A stretch of DNA of 64,000 bases from an uncultured Bartonella sp. (GCA_945285915.1 CALYQL010000007.1:1-64000); one strand, 5' to 3'. Positions 35,021 through 44,991 are shown, counted from the first letter of the stretch. A program made the numbers and translations. Notes: generated from the sequence alone by a model not told the origin.

Positions 35021-36484
35021 TCATTTAGAAGAAACATATGGTCTAATTATTCGATCAAAATCTGAGACTATTTTATACGCCTCTTCTTGAGTTTTCAAAT
35101 TTGAAAAGGATAATATTAGCCCGTTTAAATCTCTTCTTTCTATTTGCCGGTTTGAAATGCAACCAATCCCAAAATTTTCTTGTTGTGCGACTTTCATTAA
35201 TTCTAGATCGTCACACTTAAAGCAATTTTTTAATAACAATAATGTATTAAGTCCATGATTAAAATTTTTTACATGGAATATATCAGAAACATATCTATCC
35301 AATGATTTTTCCAAAAATATTTGTCTTTTTTTATAATTATTTCTCATTTTGTTTAAATGCTTAGCAAAATTACCAGAATCCATAAATTCAGATAAAACAG
35401 ATTGAGTTAATATTGGAAATCCATCTATAAATCTCTGATAAAAATCAGTTATTTTTGGAATCATACACTTAGGAACAATAAAAAATCCTAATCTTAAGTT
35501 AGGATTAATTAATTTACTAAAACTACCTATATATATTACATTAGCTTTTTTATAATTTTTATTACTACTGAGAGTTGGTAGTGGTTTGTTATCGTATCTA
35601 AATTCACTATCGTAATCATCTTCTATTATAAATGTACCATTTTTCTCCGACCAATCTAATAAAGTATTTCGATTATCATCTCCAAGGACGCAGCCTAAAG
35701 GGCTTTGATGATTGGCTGTGACTATAATAAATTTAACGTTAGGGTACCTTTTTAAAGCATCAGAAATTTGCAACCCGTTAGTATCTACAGGAACAGGTAC
35801 AATATGGGCTCCCGAACTTCTAACGATATCTAAAGTGGGTGGAAAACACGGATCCTCTAAAAATACTGTATCCATTGGTTCAGTAAGAGCTCTCATAAGC
35901 AGATTTAAGGCTCCGCGAAAGCCACTACTGATGAAAACCTGATCCGGGTTGCAAAGTATTCCACGTGACAATCCAACATAACGTGTGATGCTTTCTCTTA
36001 ACTTTCTAAGTCCTGTTGAATGTGGATAAAATAACGAACTATGAGTTTCAGCAATCTTTCGCTTAAAGAGACTACTCCAATATTTTCTGGGAAATAGATC
36101 AATTGCAGGTAAACCTATCTGGAGCTTCTTAAAGGTCGTTCCTTCGTCATAAATTGACTGATGCATTACGGAATTGGAGGAAGTTGTCGTTGACTGGCTT
36201 TCACTGGTGGGAGAACGGCTGGCGACATATGTGCCTGCAGGCCCCTTAGAAATTAAATAACCATCACCAATTAAACGACTATATACGTTTTCTACGGTAT
36301 TTTTTCCAAAACCTAGTTCAAGTGAAAGAGCTCTGATCGAGGGAACGCGTTGTCCTATTTGAAAAGTACCGCTTTCAATTAATGTAATGATCTGTTGGTA
36401 GAGGTTATCACTAATTTTTGTGCGAGATGATTTGGGCGCATAGCTAGTGCTCATTGAGTGCACGCTTATAAACTCGTTTGACAT
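35021..36484 (-). CDS. MocR/PdxR-type regulator (GntR HTH fused to aminotransferase domain)
   Basis: A 487-residue fusion from the ATG at 36484, ten codons inside the open frame, with GGGGAAG upstream. The winged helix spans about residues 15-85 (SIRALSLELGFGKNTVENVYSRL). An aminotransferase class-I fold follows with NHQSPLG, the Asp/Tyr pocket EDDYDSEFRY and the PLP Lys in GSFSKLINPNLRLGF. Such regulators sense PLP or an amino-acid-PLP adduct. It is the only regulator within the island, placed between its two arms, and could link expression to an amino-acid precursor. Confidence 0.9.
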   Translation of the reverse strand: MSNEFISVHSMSTSYAPKSSRTKISDNLYQQIITLIESGTFQIGQRVPSIRALSLELGFGKNTVENVYSRLIGDGYLISKGPAGTYVASRSPTSESQSTTTSSNSVMHQSIYDEGTTFKKLQIGLPAIDLFPRKYWSSLFKRKIAETHSSLFYPHSTGLRKLRESITRYVGLSRGILCNPDQVFISSGFRGALNLLMRALTEPMDTVFLEDPCFPPTLDIVRSSGAHIVPVPVDTNGLQISDALKRYPNVKFIIVTANHQSPLGCVLGDDNRNTLLDWSEKNGTFIIEDDYDSEFRYDNKPLPTLSSNKNYKKANVIYIGSFSKLINPNLRLGFFIVPKCMIPKITDFYQRFIDGFPILTQSVLSEFMDSGNFAKHLNKMRNNYKKRQIFLEKSLDRYVSDIFHVKNFNHGLNTLLLLKNCFKCDDLELMKVAQQENFGIGCISNRQIERRDLNGLILSFSNLKTQEEAYKIVSDFDRIIRPYVSSK

Positions 36485-37507
36485 TTGTTTCTTCCCCGTC
36501 AGAAACATCATCATTCATAACAATCAATAATAGAAATAAAATACATATTAGAATCTAATAGTCAAACCAGTGATAGAAGTAATTTGCGAATTTTACACAT
36601 TATTGAGAGTGAATTTTCTGCATGACTTTGACTTTAATACTTTGAATAGAAAATAATCATGTCGAAAAAACCACAGTTAATCACAATTCTGTGTCTTAGT
36701 TTTAGTTGGAATAGCAGGCAATCTTCAATGGGCTAGTGTCACTATCTTGATGAATGGTAGGGGAGCATAGCGGAACTGAGTGATTTTGACGATCTGTCAA
36801 ATATGAGGAGAGGTATTTTTATGCTTATGAGGCCATATCCTAGGTCCGTGTTGGTATCAGGCAATACCTGATTTTAAAGTCGAAGCCCACATTCATTCCT
36901 TGATAACAAGGACTGAATACAGTTTACGCCAATACGCCAACGCATAAGGGAACTGGTATGAACGAGATACGAATCTCACTGAAAAAGCACCAAACTGTTC
37001 AAACAAATGGGACTACGTCACTCCATGTTATTTGGCGGTGCCAAGTGTCGATAAAGATCCGATCAGCGGTAGGTTAATAAACAAATATTCGTGAAGCTAT
37101 CCATTTTGAAAAGCGGTTTGGAAGATTAAACATATGTATTCTTGATCGCGCGTGCATCAGCTCTTTGTTTAAACCATAACCACTTGTGGACGGTAGCACC
37201 TCACAATGACAGGTTATTGACCACTTTTTTTTGCAAGAATTAACATGACACTTCATTTTCAAACAGAAAGTCTGCCAGAAGTTTGCTTCAAGTAAATATT
37301 CTCTATTTTTAGTTCCTCTATATGTTCTGCTATGCTGTTTCTTCATGTCCAATCAGCCTGATAAGGGGGGATTGTCCATGAAGAAACACTATGCAATAGA
37401 GAAAAATCTCGAGCCTTATTTTAAAATTCGAACGAGATTAATCACATCACTTGATGAAGTGAAGGATATTATATGCGCATAACTTTAGTTCCAGCATTGA
37501 ATATCAT
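36485..37507. other. 1-kb stretch with remnants
   Basis: No intact gene of known family is found. Short coherent frames (for example around 36700-36770 and 36958-37075) are cut by stops and look decayed. A 92-codon minus-strand frame at 37074-37352 has no recognisable domain. A small + strand frame with a strong ribosome site is listed separately. Confidence 0.5.
37378..37482 (+). CDS. Small ORF of 34 codons with strong ribosome-binding site
   Basis: ATG at 37378 stands six bases after GGGGGGAT, which would recruit ribosomes well. The peptide begins MKKHYAIEKNLEPYFK and ends in DIICA. It lies just beyond the end of the convergent cupin gene. It resembles no family I know. It may be a genuine small peptide, the start of a decayed gene, or chance. 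Confidence 0.25.
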   Translation: MKKHYAIEKNLEPYFKIRTRLITSLDEVKDIICA

Positions 37508-37822
37508 CTAGAGATCAACAAATTCAGTCGCTATAGCATAAACACACCCTGATTCAGAGGCAATAGACTGATGCCTCTTCATTGAAGGGAGGAATATCAC
37601 GTCGCCAGGATTACAATACACAGTCACATCATCATAATAAAAGGTTAAGCCTCCTTCAATAATTACTAATGTTTCATCATTTTGATGTTGATGCCATTTA
37701 TGACATTTTAGCGGTTCATCACGCTGAAATTCTATACACCCTTGTTTGGGTAGCATCTTATAAAGCAGCGAAAATATGTCTTGTTTGCTTCCTAGATCAA
37801 TTTTATCTATTTTAACGTCCAT
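37508..37822 (-). CDS. Mono-domain cupin of the N-oxygenase operon
   Basis: A 104-residue cupin. The metal motif is seen as KCHKWHQHQNDETLVIIEGG (His, His, Glu spacing) and the second motif as PGDVIFLPSMKRHQSIA. Four bases separate it from the YqcI/YcgG gene, so the two are surely co-translated. Small cupins beside amine N-oxygenases can rearrange N-hydroxylated amino acids or make N-N bonds, as in streptozotocin or hydrazine-forming systems. That role here is inferred from context. A plain metal-binding or thioester-trimming role is possible. Confidence 0.85.
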   Translation of the reverse strand: MDVKIDKIDLGSKQDIFSLLYKMLPKQGCIEFQRDEPLKCHKWHQHQNDETLVIIEGGLTFYYDDVTVYCNPGDVIFLPSMKRHQSIASESGCVYAIATEFVDL

Positions 37823-37826
37823 TTAA

Positions 37827-38534
37827 TTATTCCTTTAATGAAGTATAGGGACATGAAAATGAGTTAGTATTATCATCGTCCAAGAAGTACTGTTTCCATT
37901 CCCGATTTTCTGGATTTCCATACCTTCCAAGGACTTTGGATTTACTGATGACATCAAAGGGCTCAAGTCGCTTAGTGACTGTTTCAAACGCCACATCCGC
38001 TTTTTCTTTGGTATCCAATAAGCCTTCAAATACCCATCTTGGTTGTATTGTTAGAGAAAATGTTGGACTACGTCGACTTAACCTATTGATATGTGCTGGG
38101 GTATTACAGACCACGAATAAAGGTACGCCGTGAAAACAAAACTCCCATGCAGGATGATCAAGTTCTTTCGGTAATGTATCTATCAAAGGCTCATCATCTA
38201 AATTAGCGAGATCTTTGAGTAACTGCCAAAATCGTTTATAATAATCGTCAATACTTTCAACTTTACTAGGGCGTTCAAACATTACAAGTGAAGTTTGTTT
38301 TCCATACTGTTTGTAGTTTTCACAGAAAAGAACTAACTCATCTTTTATATTTTTCGCATCTATTTTTTCAAAAAAAGAAAAACGAAGCATATCTGATTTA
38401 TAACCAGTAACGCCGAAAAGGCAGGGAAATGGGCGTTCTTTATTATTCATTGCAGCATCAAATTCCATAAAGATCACATTTTGCCAATTCTCCAAATGAA
38501 CTTTCTTATTTAAAATATCAGTTTTTTTGTACAT
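37827..38534 (-). CDS. YqcI/YcgG-family protein, putative heme-dependent N-oxygenase
   Basis: A 235-residue protein with family features: RPFPCLFGVTGYKSDMLRFSF near the N-terminus, WQLLKDLANLD in the middle and AWEFCFHGVPLFVVCNTPAH followed by RRSPTF. From memory, members of this family (GntA of guanitoxin and arginine hydroxylases of the DcsA/AglA kind) use heme to N-hydroxylate guanidine or amine groups. The His and Cys of the FCFHGVPLF segment are candidate heme-pocket residues. It lies between an ATP-grasp ligase and a cupin in one operon. Family assignment is good; the substrate is unknown. Confidence 0.75.
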   Translation of the reverse strand: MYKKTDILNKKVHLENWQNVIFMEFDAAMNNKERPFPCLFGVTGYKSDMLRFSFFEKIDAKNIKDELVLFCENYKQYGKQTSLVMFERPSKVESIDDYYKRFWQLLKDLANLDDEPLIDTLPKELDHPAWEFCFHGVPLFVVCNTPAHINRLSRRSPTFSLTIQPRWVFEGLLDTKEKADVAFETVTKRLEPFDVISKSKVLGRYGNPENREWKQYFLDDDNTNSFSCPYTSLKE

Positions 38535-38543
38535 AATAATACC

Positions 38544-39755
38544 TCAAGAAGTAAAAACAGTTCTTATTTTGTCTTCAATAGTATCCAAAGTTGCTTCATC
38601 TTCCGCCACGGCAGTAACAATACCGGGGCAGTCGATGAGGTTAGTGGTCAAGGGGATCAGATCGTTGTCACCGAAAAAAAGTTTTACTGTGGAAACGCCA
38701 TGAATCGATTGTAAATTGCTAATTAAGCGTGATGTATTGGCTACGCGCCTGTCTTGTTCTTCATTTATCAAAAAGATTATACGACCTGACTTTTTGAGAA
38801 CGGCAGGTTCTGAATCGAAGTTGTCTGCACATAAAGAAACTGCAGTCTTTAGTAATCCGTCACTATAACACTCGTCTAATAAAACTGGAGCAACACCGCC
38901 ATGTAATCTGGCACCAACTTCAACCATAACCGGTCCGGTACTCGTCAAGATAAGCTCCAAATGAGCCGGACCGTATGTGATACCTACTGCGTTGGTACAA
39001 TCAACAGAATATGACAACAACGGCAAATATTCTTGTTTGGACAGGTCTAGAATCTCGAGTGCTTCGTAAACAAAGTGATTGTTATTATGCGTTCCTTTTC
39101 TGTAACGGCATAAACTACAAATTTTAGTCACCCCATTGGAAGCAACTAAATCAACAACATACTCATCTCCAACTAGTCGTTCCTGAAGAAGATATGATTT
39201 GTTTGGTTGTCCGACTGCGTTCGGTCTCGTCCAGTCAATTTCTTTGATGTATTTCCTTACGCTATCAAGATCACTAAAGAATAAGACATCATCAGTCCCA
39301 CAGGATTCATTGGGTTTTAGCACATATCCTGTTTCAGAGGAAAATGCGGGAAAATTATTCATTTCTTGAGTGATCTCAACCGTCTGAATACTTCTTAATC
39401 CATTAAGTTTTAGGCGGTTCTGCATATCAATCTTGCTACGACGCCAATTAGTATGAAGTATATCATTGCCTGGAACGCCAAAATAATTTGCAAGTGAGTC
39501 TGTGCAGTAGACTCCCGTTTCAGCGCCGCATATTACAGCAAAAACATCTTCAGAACTTAGTTTGGTTTTAATTTCTTCAACAGAGTATAAATAATGATCG
39601 ACTAATCCATCGCCTGTAAAACTTTTCATAAATTTCGCAGGAATATTTGGATCAGAGAGTACACCATAGCATAAATATCCCATTTTAGATATTAAAGGGG
39701 CATATAAAGCACCAGTTGACATTGGATCTACGATAATAATGCAATTTTTATTCAT
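38544..39755 (-). CDS. ATP-grasp amino-acid or carboxylate-amine ligase
   Basis: A 403-residue ATP-grasp enzyme. ETGYVLKPNESCGTDDV is the glycine-poor ATP-binding loop, YLLQERLVGDEYVVDLVAS the second nucleotide strand, and GPAHLELILTSTGPVMVEVG then ARLHGG the metal and catalytic part. The layout is that of L-amino-acid ligases such as BacD, which join two amino acids or an acid and an amine through an acyl phosphate. It overlaps the upstream MFS stop by ATGA and precedes the YqcI/YcgG gene by 9 bp. It may couple an amino acid to the N-oxidised unit. Confidence 0.88.
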   Translation of the reverse strand: MNKNCIIIVDPMSTGALYAPLISKMGYLCYGVLSDPNIPAKFMKSFTGDGLVDHYLYSVEEIKTKLSSEDVFAVICGAETGVYCTDSLANYFGVPGNDILHTNWRRSKIDMQNRLKLNGLRSIQTVEITQEMNNFPAFSSETGYVLKPNESCGTDDVLFFSDLDSVRKYIKEIDWTRPNAVGQPNKSYLLQERLVGDEYVVDLVASNGVTKICSLCRYRKGTHNNNHFVYEALEILDLSKQEYLPLLSYSVDCTNAVGITYGPAHLELILTSTGPVMVEVGARLHGGVAPVLLDECYSDGLLKTAVSLCADNFDSEPAVLKKSGRIIFLINEEQDRRVANTSRLISNLQSIHGVSTVKLFFGDNDLIPLTTNLIDCPGIVTAVAEDEATLDTIEDKIRTVFTS

Positions 39756-40921
39756 TTAATTACTCCCGACATACCTCGTACTATTATCACCCAAACAAAC
39801 ATGACCAAGGCCACGGCTGGAAACAGATATATTGCTGAATACGCCCCCAAAACGGCACTACCAGTAAGGATCCCAAAAATCATTGGGCCAATGGATTGGG
39901 CTAATGTGTACATTAGCGCACTCATGCCGCTTACCTGATCGGCCTGAGTATCATTGCTGGTATTATCGATGATAAATTTACGTGCGTTAATACGTATGGT
40001 ATTTATTGAAAATCCGATAAAGAGACACGCTAAGACAGCGAAATATGGATGCCAGGATAACGTAAAAATACAATCAGCCAGGAAGAGGGTTATTGCTGGT
40101 ATCATAAAACGAAACCAGTTAATGTTTACGAATGCCGCGGAAAAAGCCCCAAGTCCAGCAGCGGCACTGCATAAACCAAAATATTGGCTTCCTAAATTCT
40201 TTATATTTTGAAAAATTACTGGGGTGAGTACGTTAAACGCACTGATATGTAATCCTACTAATGCAATAACTATGCAAAGATAAATCAAATTAGCAGGTAG
40301 ATGTTTTCTTGATATACTATGCTCTATCTCTGATTTCTTAATTCTTGTTTCGGGTTTTTCAAAAAAAATGAATCGAGCCGTAGCGCTAATGATGATGTCG
40401 AAGATGCATATAAAACAGATCAACTTATTAAAATTTAGCGCTAATAACAGATATCCACTTGCCATCGCACCGAAAAAAGAACCCAGCTGAACGATTGTCT
40501 GCATAATTCTAGACGCCATTTGTGAACTAATTTGTCCTTGAAGTACCAGCTTGGTGTTTGCTGCCTCTAATACAGTAAGTGTAAGTAGAGATAGATAACC
40601 AATACATAATGATGTGATGATAAAGCCAATCCACGTGTCAGCGATACCAAACAAAGCACCAACTAAAATCACGCCAAAAACAATTATTCTTCTAAGATAT
40701 AGGCCAGGTAAACCAACTGCACTGCCAGCATGGTTTGAGTTAATTTTTTTTAGCACTATTGGAAATAAAACCCCTATTGAGAGTATGCACCCTAAGAATA
40801 AAGGTGAATTGGTAACACTAAGGGAATTCCAAATGTTGCTAAGTAATAGAATCATATCTGAAAAATATAGAAGTATGAGTACAGAATAAAATCTATAGGC
40901 ATGTGGCTTGATAATTTCCAT
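39752..40921 (-). CDS. MFS exporter leading the N-oxygenase operon
   Basis: A 389-residue carrier with about 12 helices when started at the ATG at 40921 (MEIIKPHAYRFYSVLIL), with GAAGAG upstream; an ATG at 40936 is also possible, while the frame back to 41038 adds a charged stretch unlike an MFS start. NIRINARKFIIDNTSNDTQA and FFGAMASGYLLLALNF match exporter loops. It heads the operon MFS, ATP-grasp, YqcI/YcgG, cupin, and is divergent from block D across 204 bp. It likely exports the operon product and gives self-resistance. Confidence 0.82.
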   Translation of the reverse strand: MEIIKPHAYRFYSVLILLYFSDMILLLSNIWNSLSVTNSPLFLGCILSIGVLFPIVLKKINSNHAGSAVGLPGLYLRRIIVFGVILVGALFGIADTWIGFIITSLCIGYLSLLTLTVLEAANTKLVLQGQISSQMASRIMQTIVQLGSFFGAMASGYLLLALNFNKLICFICIFDIIISATARFIFFEKPETRIKKSEIEHSISRKHLPANLIYLCIVIALVGLHISAFNVLTPVIFQNIKNLGSQYFGLCSAAAGLGAFSAAFVNINWFRFMIPAITLFLADCIFTLSWHPYFAVLACLFIGFSINTIRINARKFIIDNTSNDTQADQVSGMSALMYTLAQSIGPMIFGILTGSAVLGAYSAIYLFPAVALVMFVWVIIVRGMSGVIK

Positions 40922-41125
40922 AACAACACTCTTCATAAAAATATAGTAAGTATATTTAATTTTTTTGGAATTAATACCTGTATTATTATTTTTTATACAA
41001 TGAATTATTTGTCTTAAAAGTAAAATTTCAAATGTCACTATTGTTTTATCTAAATATGTCCCTATCGCAGTAACTGAGTTTGTGACACCTTTTAATTAGT
41101 AGAATTGTTAATAATACGGTGATGC

Positions 41126-41569
41126 ATGTTTGATCTTCTCAAATCGTCTGCGCAAAGTCGGGGCATATATTTTTCTAAAGTGAGTTTAGCTATCGGCTAT
41201 CTTTCGGCTGTATGTGACCGTTTTGGTTTTTGGGGGAATTTGGGTGAAAAAGGTGTTTCCTGGGGCTCGATGGCTAATTTTTTTAAACATGTCTCGATCC
41301 TGTGCCCTTGGGCTCCGGAAAGCATGATTCCTGTTATAGGCTGGGTAGTCACAGTTTTAGAGGCAGTCATAGCTTTAACATATATTATTAACGTAAAGAA
41401 CAAAATAATTAATATTGCAAATATACTTATGTTAATATTATTTGCATTAAGTATGTCATTTTTTCAAAGTATAAAAATGATGTTTAATTTTAGTGTTTTG
41501 GTTTGTTGTGCTGCTGCATTATTAATATATTTAGCTGACAATAAAGATAATAAGGAGATGAGAAAATGA
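41126..41569 (+). CDS. DoxX-like membrane protein
   Basis: A 147-residue protein with four hydrophobic segments. RGIYFSKVSLAIGYLSAVCDRFGFWG and PWAPESMIPVIGWVVTVLEAV fit the DoxX/DoxD four-helix family, found in redox or terminal-oxidase contexts. Function is uncertain. It opens the block D operon and overlaps the AhpD-like gene (ATGAAAA at the stop). Confidence 0.6.
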   Translation: MFDLLKSSAQSRGIYFSKVSLAIGYLSAVCDRFGFWGNLGEKGVSWGSMANFFKHVSILCPWAPESMIPVIGWVVTVLEAVIALTYIINVKNKIINIANILMLILFALSMSFFQSIKMMFNFSVLVCCAAALLIYLADNKDNKEMRK

Positions 41570-41997
41570 AAAATCTTAGACTTAAATATTTTGACTTATC
41601 ACCAGAACTCATGGGTGGTTTTAGATCAGTAAAAGTCGCGCTTGAGAAAAGTGTTCTAGGACAAAATCTTATTGAGTTGGTCTATCTCAGAGTTTCTCAA
41701 ATTAATGGATGTGCATATTGCTTAAATCTACATACAAATTCATTGCTAAAATCTGGTGAAACACAACGCCGTATATCTGAAGTTGCCGGATGGCGCGTTA
41801 GTGATCAATTTTCTGAAAAAGAACAAGCAGCACTGAACTGGGCAGAGCAGTTAACATACATATCTACAAGTCACGCCGATGATGAATCGTTTGAGTTATT
41901 AAAAAAATTCTTCAATGATACAGAGATATCAGACCTCACATTTGCCATATCGCTGATGAATGGAATGAACAGACTTGCCATTTCTATGCGGCAATGA
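41566..41997 (+). CDS. AhpD-like (carboxymuconolactone decarboxylase family) protein
   Basis: A 143-residue all-helical protein with the redox motif CAYC in INGCAYCLNLHTNSLLKSGE and the downstream His. AhpD-type members reduce peroxides or disulfides and are partners for lipoyl proteins. In a locus full of oxygenases it may mop up peroxide. It overlaps both neighbours, so it belongs firmly to the operon. Confidence 0.85.
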   Translation: MKNLRLKYFDLSPELMGGFRSVKVALEKSVLGQNLIELVYLRVSQINGCAYCLNLHTNSLLKSGETQRRISEVAGWRVSDQFSEKEQAALNWAEQLTYISTSHADDESFELLKKFFNDTEISDLTFAISLMNGMNRLAISMRQ

Positions 41998-42005
41998 GGT
42001 GCGTT

Positions 42006-43760
42006 ATGGACAATGTTGAACAGTTGACCGAGGTAAGGCATAAGTTATTTGCGGATCAGAGTTTAGGTGCTGGTAATTTCTTTTTTAAGGCGTTAAGTGC
42101 ATATCCAAATATGGATGCAGACTATATCTATCTTGAAAAAGAATTTATTGCACCTAATGGGAAGGTCTACAAAAGCTTTTCATTAAATTCTTTGTATGAA
42201 GTCGTTAAAAGCGTCGCGGCGTGGTATCAAAATTATGATATTGCTCCAAAATCGTTTGTTTGCGTTTTTGTTGATGATGGTATCGGAACCTTTATTCATT
42301 TTTTAGCGCTCAATAGCTTATTATTGAGGCCTGTTCTAATTAATAGAAAAATAAATCCGAGTATACTTAGTCAATATGCAAAGAAGTATGAGTTTTCTTA
42401 TCTTGTCACTGATAGTCAGACTTGGTCTGAAAACATTGCAAAACTTGAAAATATCAAAAAGATCAAAGAGACCTTCACTGCGGATGTTGAGACGGAAGTT
42501 GGTCGACTGAGCGAATTTTGGCCATACGAGCATTCAAACGATGACATAGTAATGGTTTGCCATAGTTCGGGGACTACTGGGATTCCTAAGGCTGTAACAT
42601 TTGGGCATAAACAATTTTTTGATGGTAAGCGTGAACGCTTGCTTAGCTTTATTGAGAACAAATCTGATAGGCTTATTACCGCCATGCCTCCAACACATGC
42701 TGCGGGTATTAGTTATATCATGACTGCTACGATGTTACAGCTTCCCTGTATGGTGATGAGCAATCAATTAGGGGAAGATCTATCGAATGCAATCAAGTCG
42801 TTCAAGCCGACGGTGATGACCGCGTTTTCGCAATCGTACGCTTCTTTGGCGTCACTGAAGAACCTTAAGCCTGGTGATTTCGCTTCTCTAGAGAGATTTT
42901 ATAATACAGGTGATACAGCACATCAGGCGCATATAAGGCGTTTATTGGAACTAGCACCTAATGCTCGTTTCATTGATATGTTTGGTTCTTCTGAACTCGG
43001 TATGTCGCAATTCTATAAGACAACGAAACATGACACAAAAAGTTACCCACGTACCGTCGGGCATGTTGCATCATATGCTGAAGGGGCAATTTTGTCACCG
43101 CAAGGCGATAAACTCGGTTATTTCGAAGTAGGGTATATAGGGGTAAAGTCTCCAACCATTACGCCTGGATATCTTGATCGTCCGACTTTGTCCTCGCTAT
43201 CAAGACTAAATGGGTATTGGTTAACCGGAGATATCGGTCTACAGAGAGATAATGGAGAATTTATTCATCTGGATCGTATTACAGATACCATAAATACGCC
43301 ATTGGGTTCTCCAGGATATACTCTTTTAATCGAAGAGCATATTTTATCCAATTTAGATATAGAAGATGTTTCAGTTGTTGGTGCTAATCGTGGGCCGACA
43401 CGCCAAGAATCCACAATTATTTTTGTTAAAGAGAGCGATATATTAGAAAAGCAGAATGTATCACTTGAAAGAATACTTGAAGTTGCTCTTAGCTGTTATC
43501 CCTTTGCAGGAATTGAGACGTTGCCAGATATGTCCGTGGGCGTGTGTTTGTTATCATCGGAAAATGGTATCAAACTAGGTGCCACCGGTAAAGTTATAAA
43601 GCACGCTTTAAAAAGTGACTTTTGGGAAAATTATGAACGTTTTCTAACTAATAAATCTTCAGTTATTAAAGATATAATTTGGAATAAACCATCACACGTA
43701 ACACAAAACTACGTTGCTAACCAAATTCCATTAGTTAACTATCTTAAAAGCCAAGAGTAA
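42006..43760 (+). CDS. Acyl-CoA synthetase (AMP-forming), large form
   Basis: A 584-residue ANL enzyme from the ATG at 42006 with GAGGTG upstream; an earlier ATG at 41994 overlaps the previous stop. [17 protein letters not shown] is the ATP loop, [15 protein letters not shown] the adenine motif, [15 protein letters not shown] the ribose Asp and [10 protein letters not shown] the catalytic Lys. It is longer than benzoate-CoA ligases. It precedes paaA by only 4 bp, so it may feed the acyl-CoA substrate to the Paa complex. The exact acid is unknown. Confidence 0.85.
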   Translation: MDNVEQLTEVRHKLFADQSLGAGNFFFKALSAYPNMDADYIYLEKEFIAPNGKVYKSFSLNSLYEVVKSVAAWYQNYDIAPKSFVCVFVDDGIGTFIHFLALNSLLLRPVLINRKINPSILSQYAKKYEFSYLVTDSQTWSENIAKLENIKKIKETFTADVETEVGRLSEFWPYEHSNDDIVMVCHSSGTTGIPKAVTFGHKQFFDGKRERLLSFIENKSDRLITAMPPTHAAGISYIMTATMLQLPCMVMSNQLGEDLSNAIKSFKPTVMTAFSQSYASLASLKNLKPGDFASLERFYNTGDTAHQAHIRRLLELAPNARFIDMFGSSELGMSQFYKTTKHDTKSYPRTVGHVASYAEGAILSPQGDKLGYFEVGYIGVKSPTITPGYLDRPTLSSLSRLNGYWLTGDIGLQRDNGEFIHLDRITDTINTPLGSPGYTLLIEEHILSNLDIEDVSVVGANRGPTRQESTIIFVKESDILEKQNVSLERILEVALSCYPFAGIETLPDMSVGVCLLSSENGIKLGATGKVIKHALKSDFWENYERFLTNKSSVIKDIIWNKPSHVTQNYVANQIPLVNYLKSQE

Positions 43761-43764
43761 CAAT

Positions 43765-44706
43765 ATGGAAAAAATCAGCTCCGATGAAGAACTATACTTT
43801 CAAGATCGAATTGATCGAGGGGAGAAAATTGAGGTTCATGACTGGATGCCAGATGGTTACAGAAAGACACTCATAAGACAAATTACACAACACGCAAACT
43901 CTGAATATGTTGGTATGTTGCCCGAAAGCAATTGGCTAGCAAAAGCACCTTCTTTGAACAGAAAAGCTATATTATTAGCAAAAGTTCAAGATGAGGCTGG
44001 TCATGCGCAATATCTTTATTCTGTGCTTGAAGGTCTTGGTGTGTCGCGAGCTGATTTATATGACGATCTTTACTCTGGAAGATCTAAATATCTGAATATA
44101 TTCAATTATCCTGCTATGACTTGGGCAGATGTTGGTATGATAGGGTGGCTCACTGACGGGGCGGCTATTATAAACCAAGTCCCCTTATCAGAGTGTTCAT
44201 ATGGCCCATATGCCCGCGCGATGAAAAGAATATGTCAAGAAGAGAGTTTTCATAATCGGCAAGGATTCGAGCTAGTGCTCGAACTTATAAAATCAGGCAG
44301 CAAAGGCAAAGCACAAGCTCAAAATGCTTTAAATCGTTGGTGGTGGCCAACAATAATGGTTTTTGGACCACCAGATGATAAATCAATACACAGTGCTAAT
44401 TCAATGAAATGGAAAATTAAATTATTCACAAACGACACACTGCGACAAAAATTTGTCAACCAAACAGTTCCTCAAATTGAATATTTAGGATTAAAAGTTC
44501 CAGATAGCGAGTGCATTTTTGATCCTGAACGCGGTCAGTACACAATCGGGAAAATAAATTGGGATGAGTTTAATAGTGTACTGAAGGGAAATGGGCTTTG
44601 TAATGCCAGCAGGCTAACCGCAAGGGAAAAAGCTTGGAAAACAAATAGTTGGGTTCGTGAAGCCGCTACTTATGCGCAAATAAATAAATTTAAGGTGGGG
44701 GTATAG
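43765..44706 (+). CDS. paaA: Aryl-CoA epoxidase catalytic subunit PaaA
   Basis: A 313-residue ferritin-like protein, as long as E. coli PaaA. Diiron motifs are intact: E77-x2-H80 in QDEAGHAQ and E160-x2-H163 in [10 protein letters not shown]. Strong family sequence includes [40 protein letters not shown] and [16 protein letters not shown]. In the known pathway the PaaABCE complex converts phenylacetyl-CoA into its 1,2-epoxide using O2 and NADPH. The gene order paaABCDE is conserved, but no ring-opening genes follow. Substrate here may differ. Confidence 0.95.
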   Translation: MEKISSDEELYFQDRIDRGEKIEVHDWMPDGYRKTLIRQITQHANSEYVGMLPESNWLAKAPSLNRKAILLAKVQDEAGHAQYLYSVLEGLGVSRADLYDDLYSGRSKYLNIFNYPAMTWADVGMIGWLTDGAAIINQVPLSECSYGPYARAMKRICQEESFHNRQGFELVLELIKSGSKGKAQAQNALNRWWWPTIMVFGPPDDKSIHSANSMKWKIKLFTNDTLRQKFVNQTVPQIEYLGLKVPDSECIFDPERGQYTIGKINWDEFNSVLKGNGLCNASRLTAREKAWKTNSWVREAATYAQINKFKVGV

Positions 44707-44707
44707 T

Positions 44708-44989
44708 ATGAGTAATCCTCAACTATGGGAAGTGTTTCTTTGTGAAACAAATGGCGGAAGTCACCAGCATATCGGATCAGTTATGGCCGCAGATCCTAAA
44801 ATGGCACTGCAAAATGCAAGAGATGTATTTTTAAGACGCGGTTCCTTTCAAAGTCTTTGGGTGGTTAAAAGCAACGAGATATATTCTATAGATCGGATCG
44901 ATAATGATTATTATTTCAATAATAGTATAGGAAAGGACTATCGAGAGGCCGAAAGCTATAAATTAGCAAAGCAAGTTAAAGGCCTTTAA
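44708..44989 (+). CDS. paaB: Aryl-CoA epoxidase subunit PaaB
   Basis: A 93-residue PaaB. LWEVFLCETNGGSHQHIGSV and RDVFLRRGSFQSLWVVKS match the family N- and middle parts. It has no cofactor and bridges subunits of the monooxygenase. One base separates it from paaA, and two bases from paaC. Confidence 0.93.
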   Translation: MSNPQLWEVFLCETNGGSHQHIGSVMAADPKMALQNARDVFLRRGSFQSLWVVKSNEIYSIDRIDNDYYFNNSIGKDYREAESYKLAKQVKGL

Positions 44990-44991
44990 GA

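Noticed and set aside
37074-37352. 92-codon minus-strand frame
   Set aside because: No family, no good ribosome site, and it overlaps the remnant stretch and promoter area of the small ORF.
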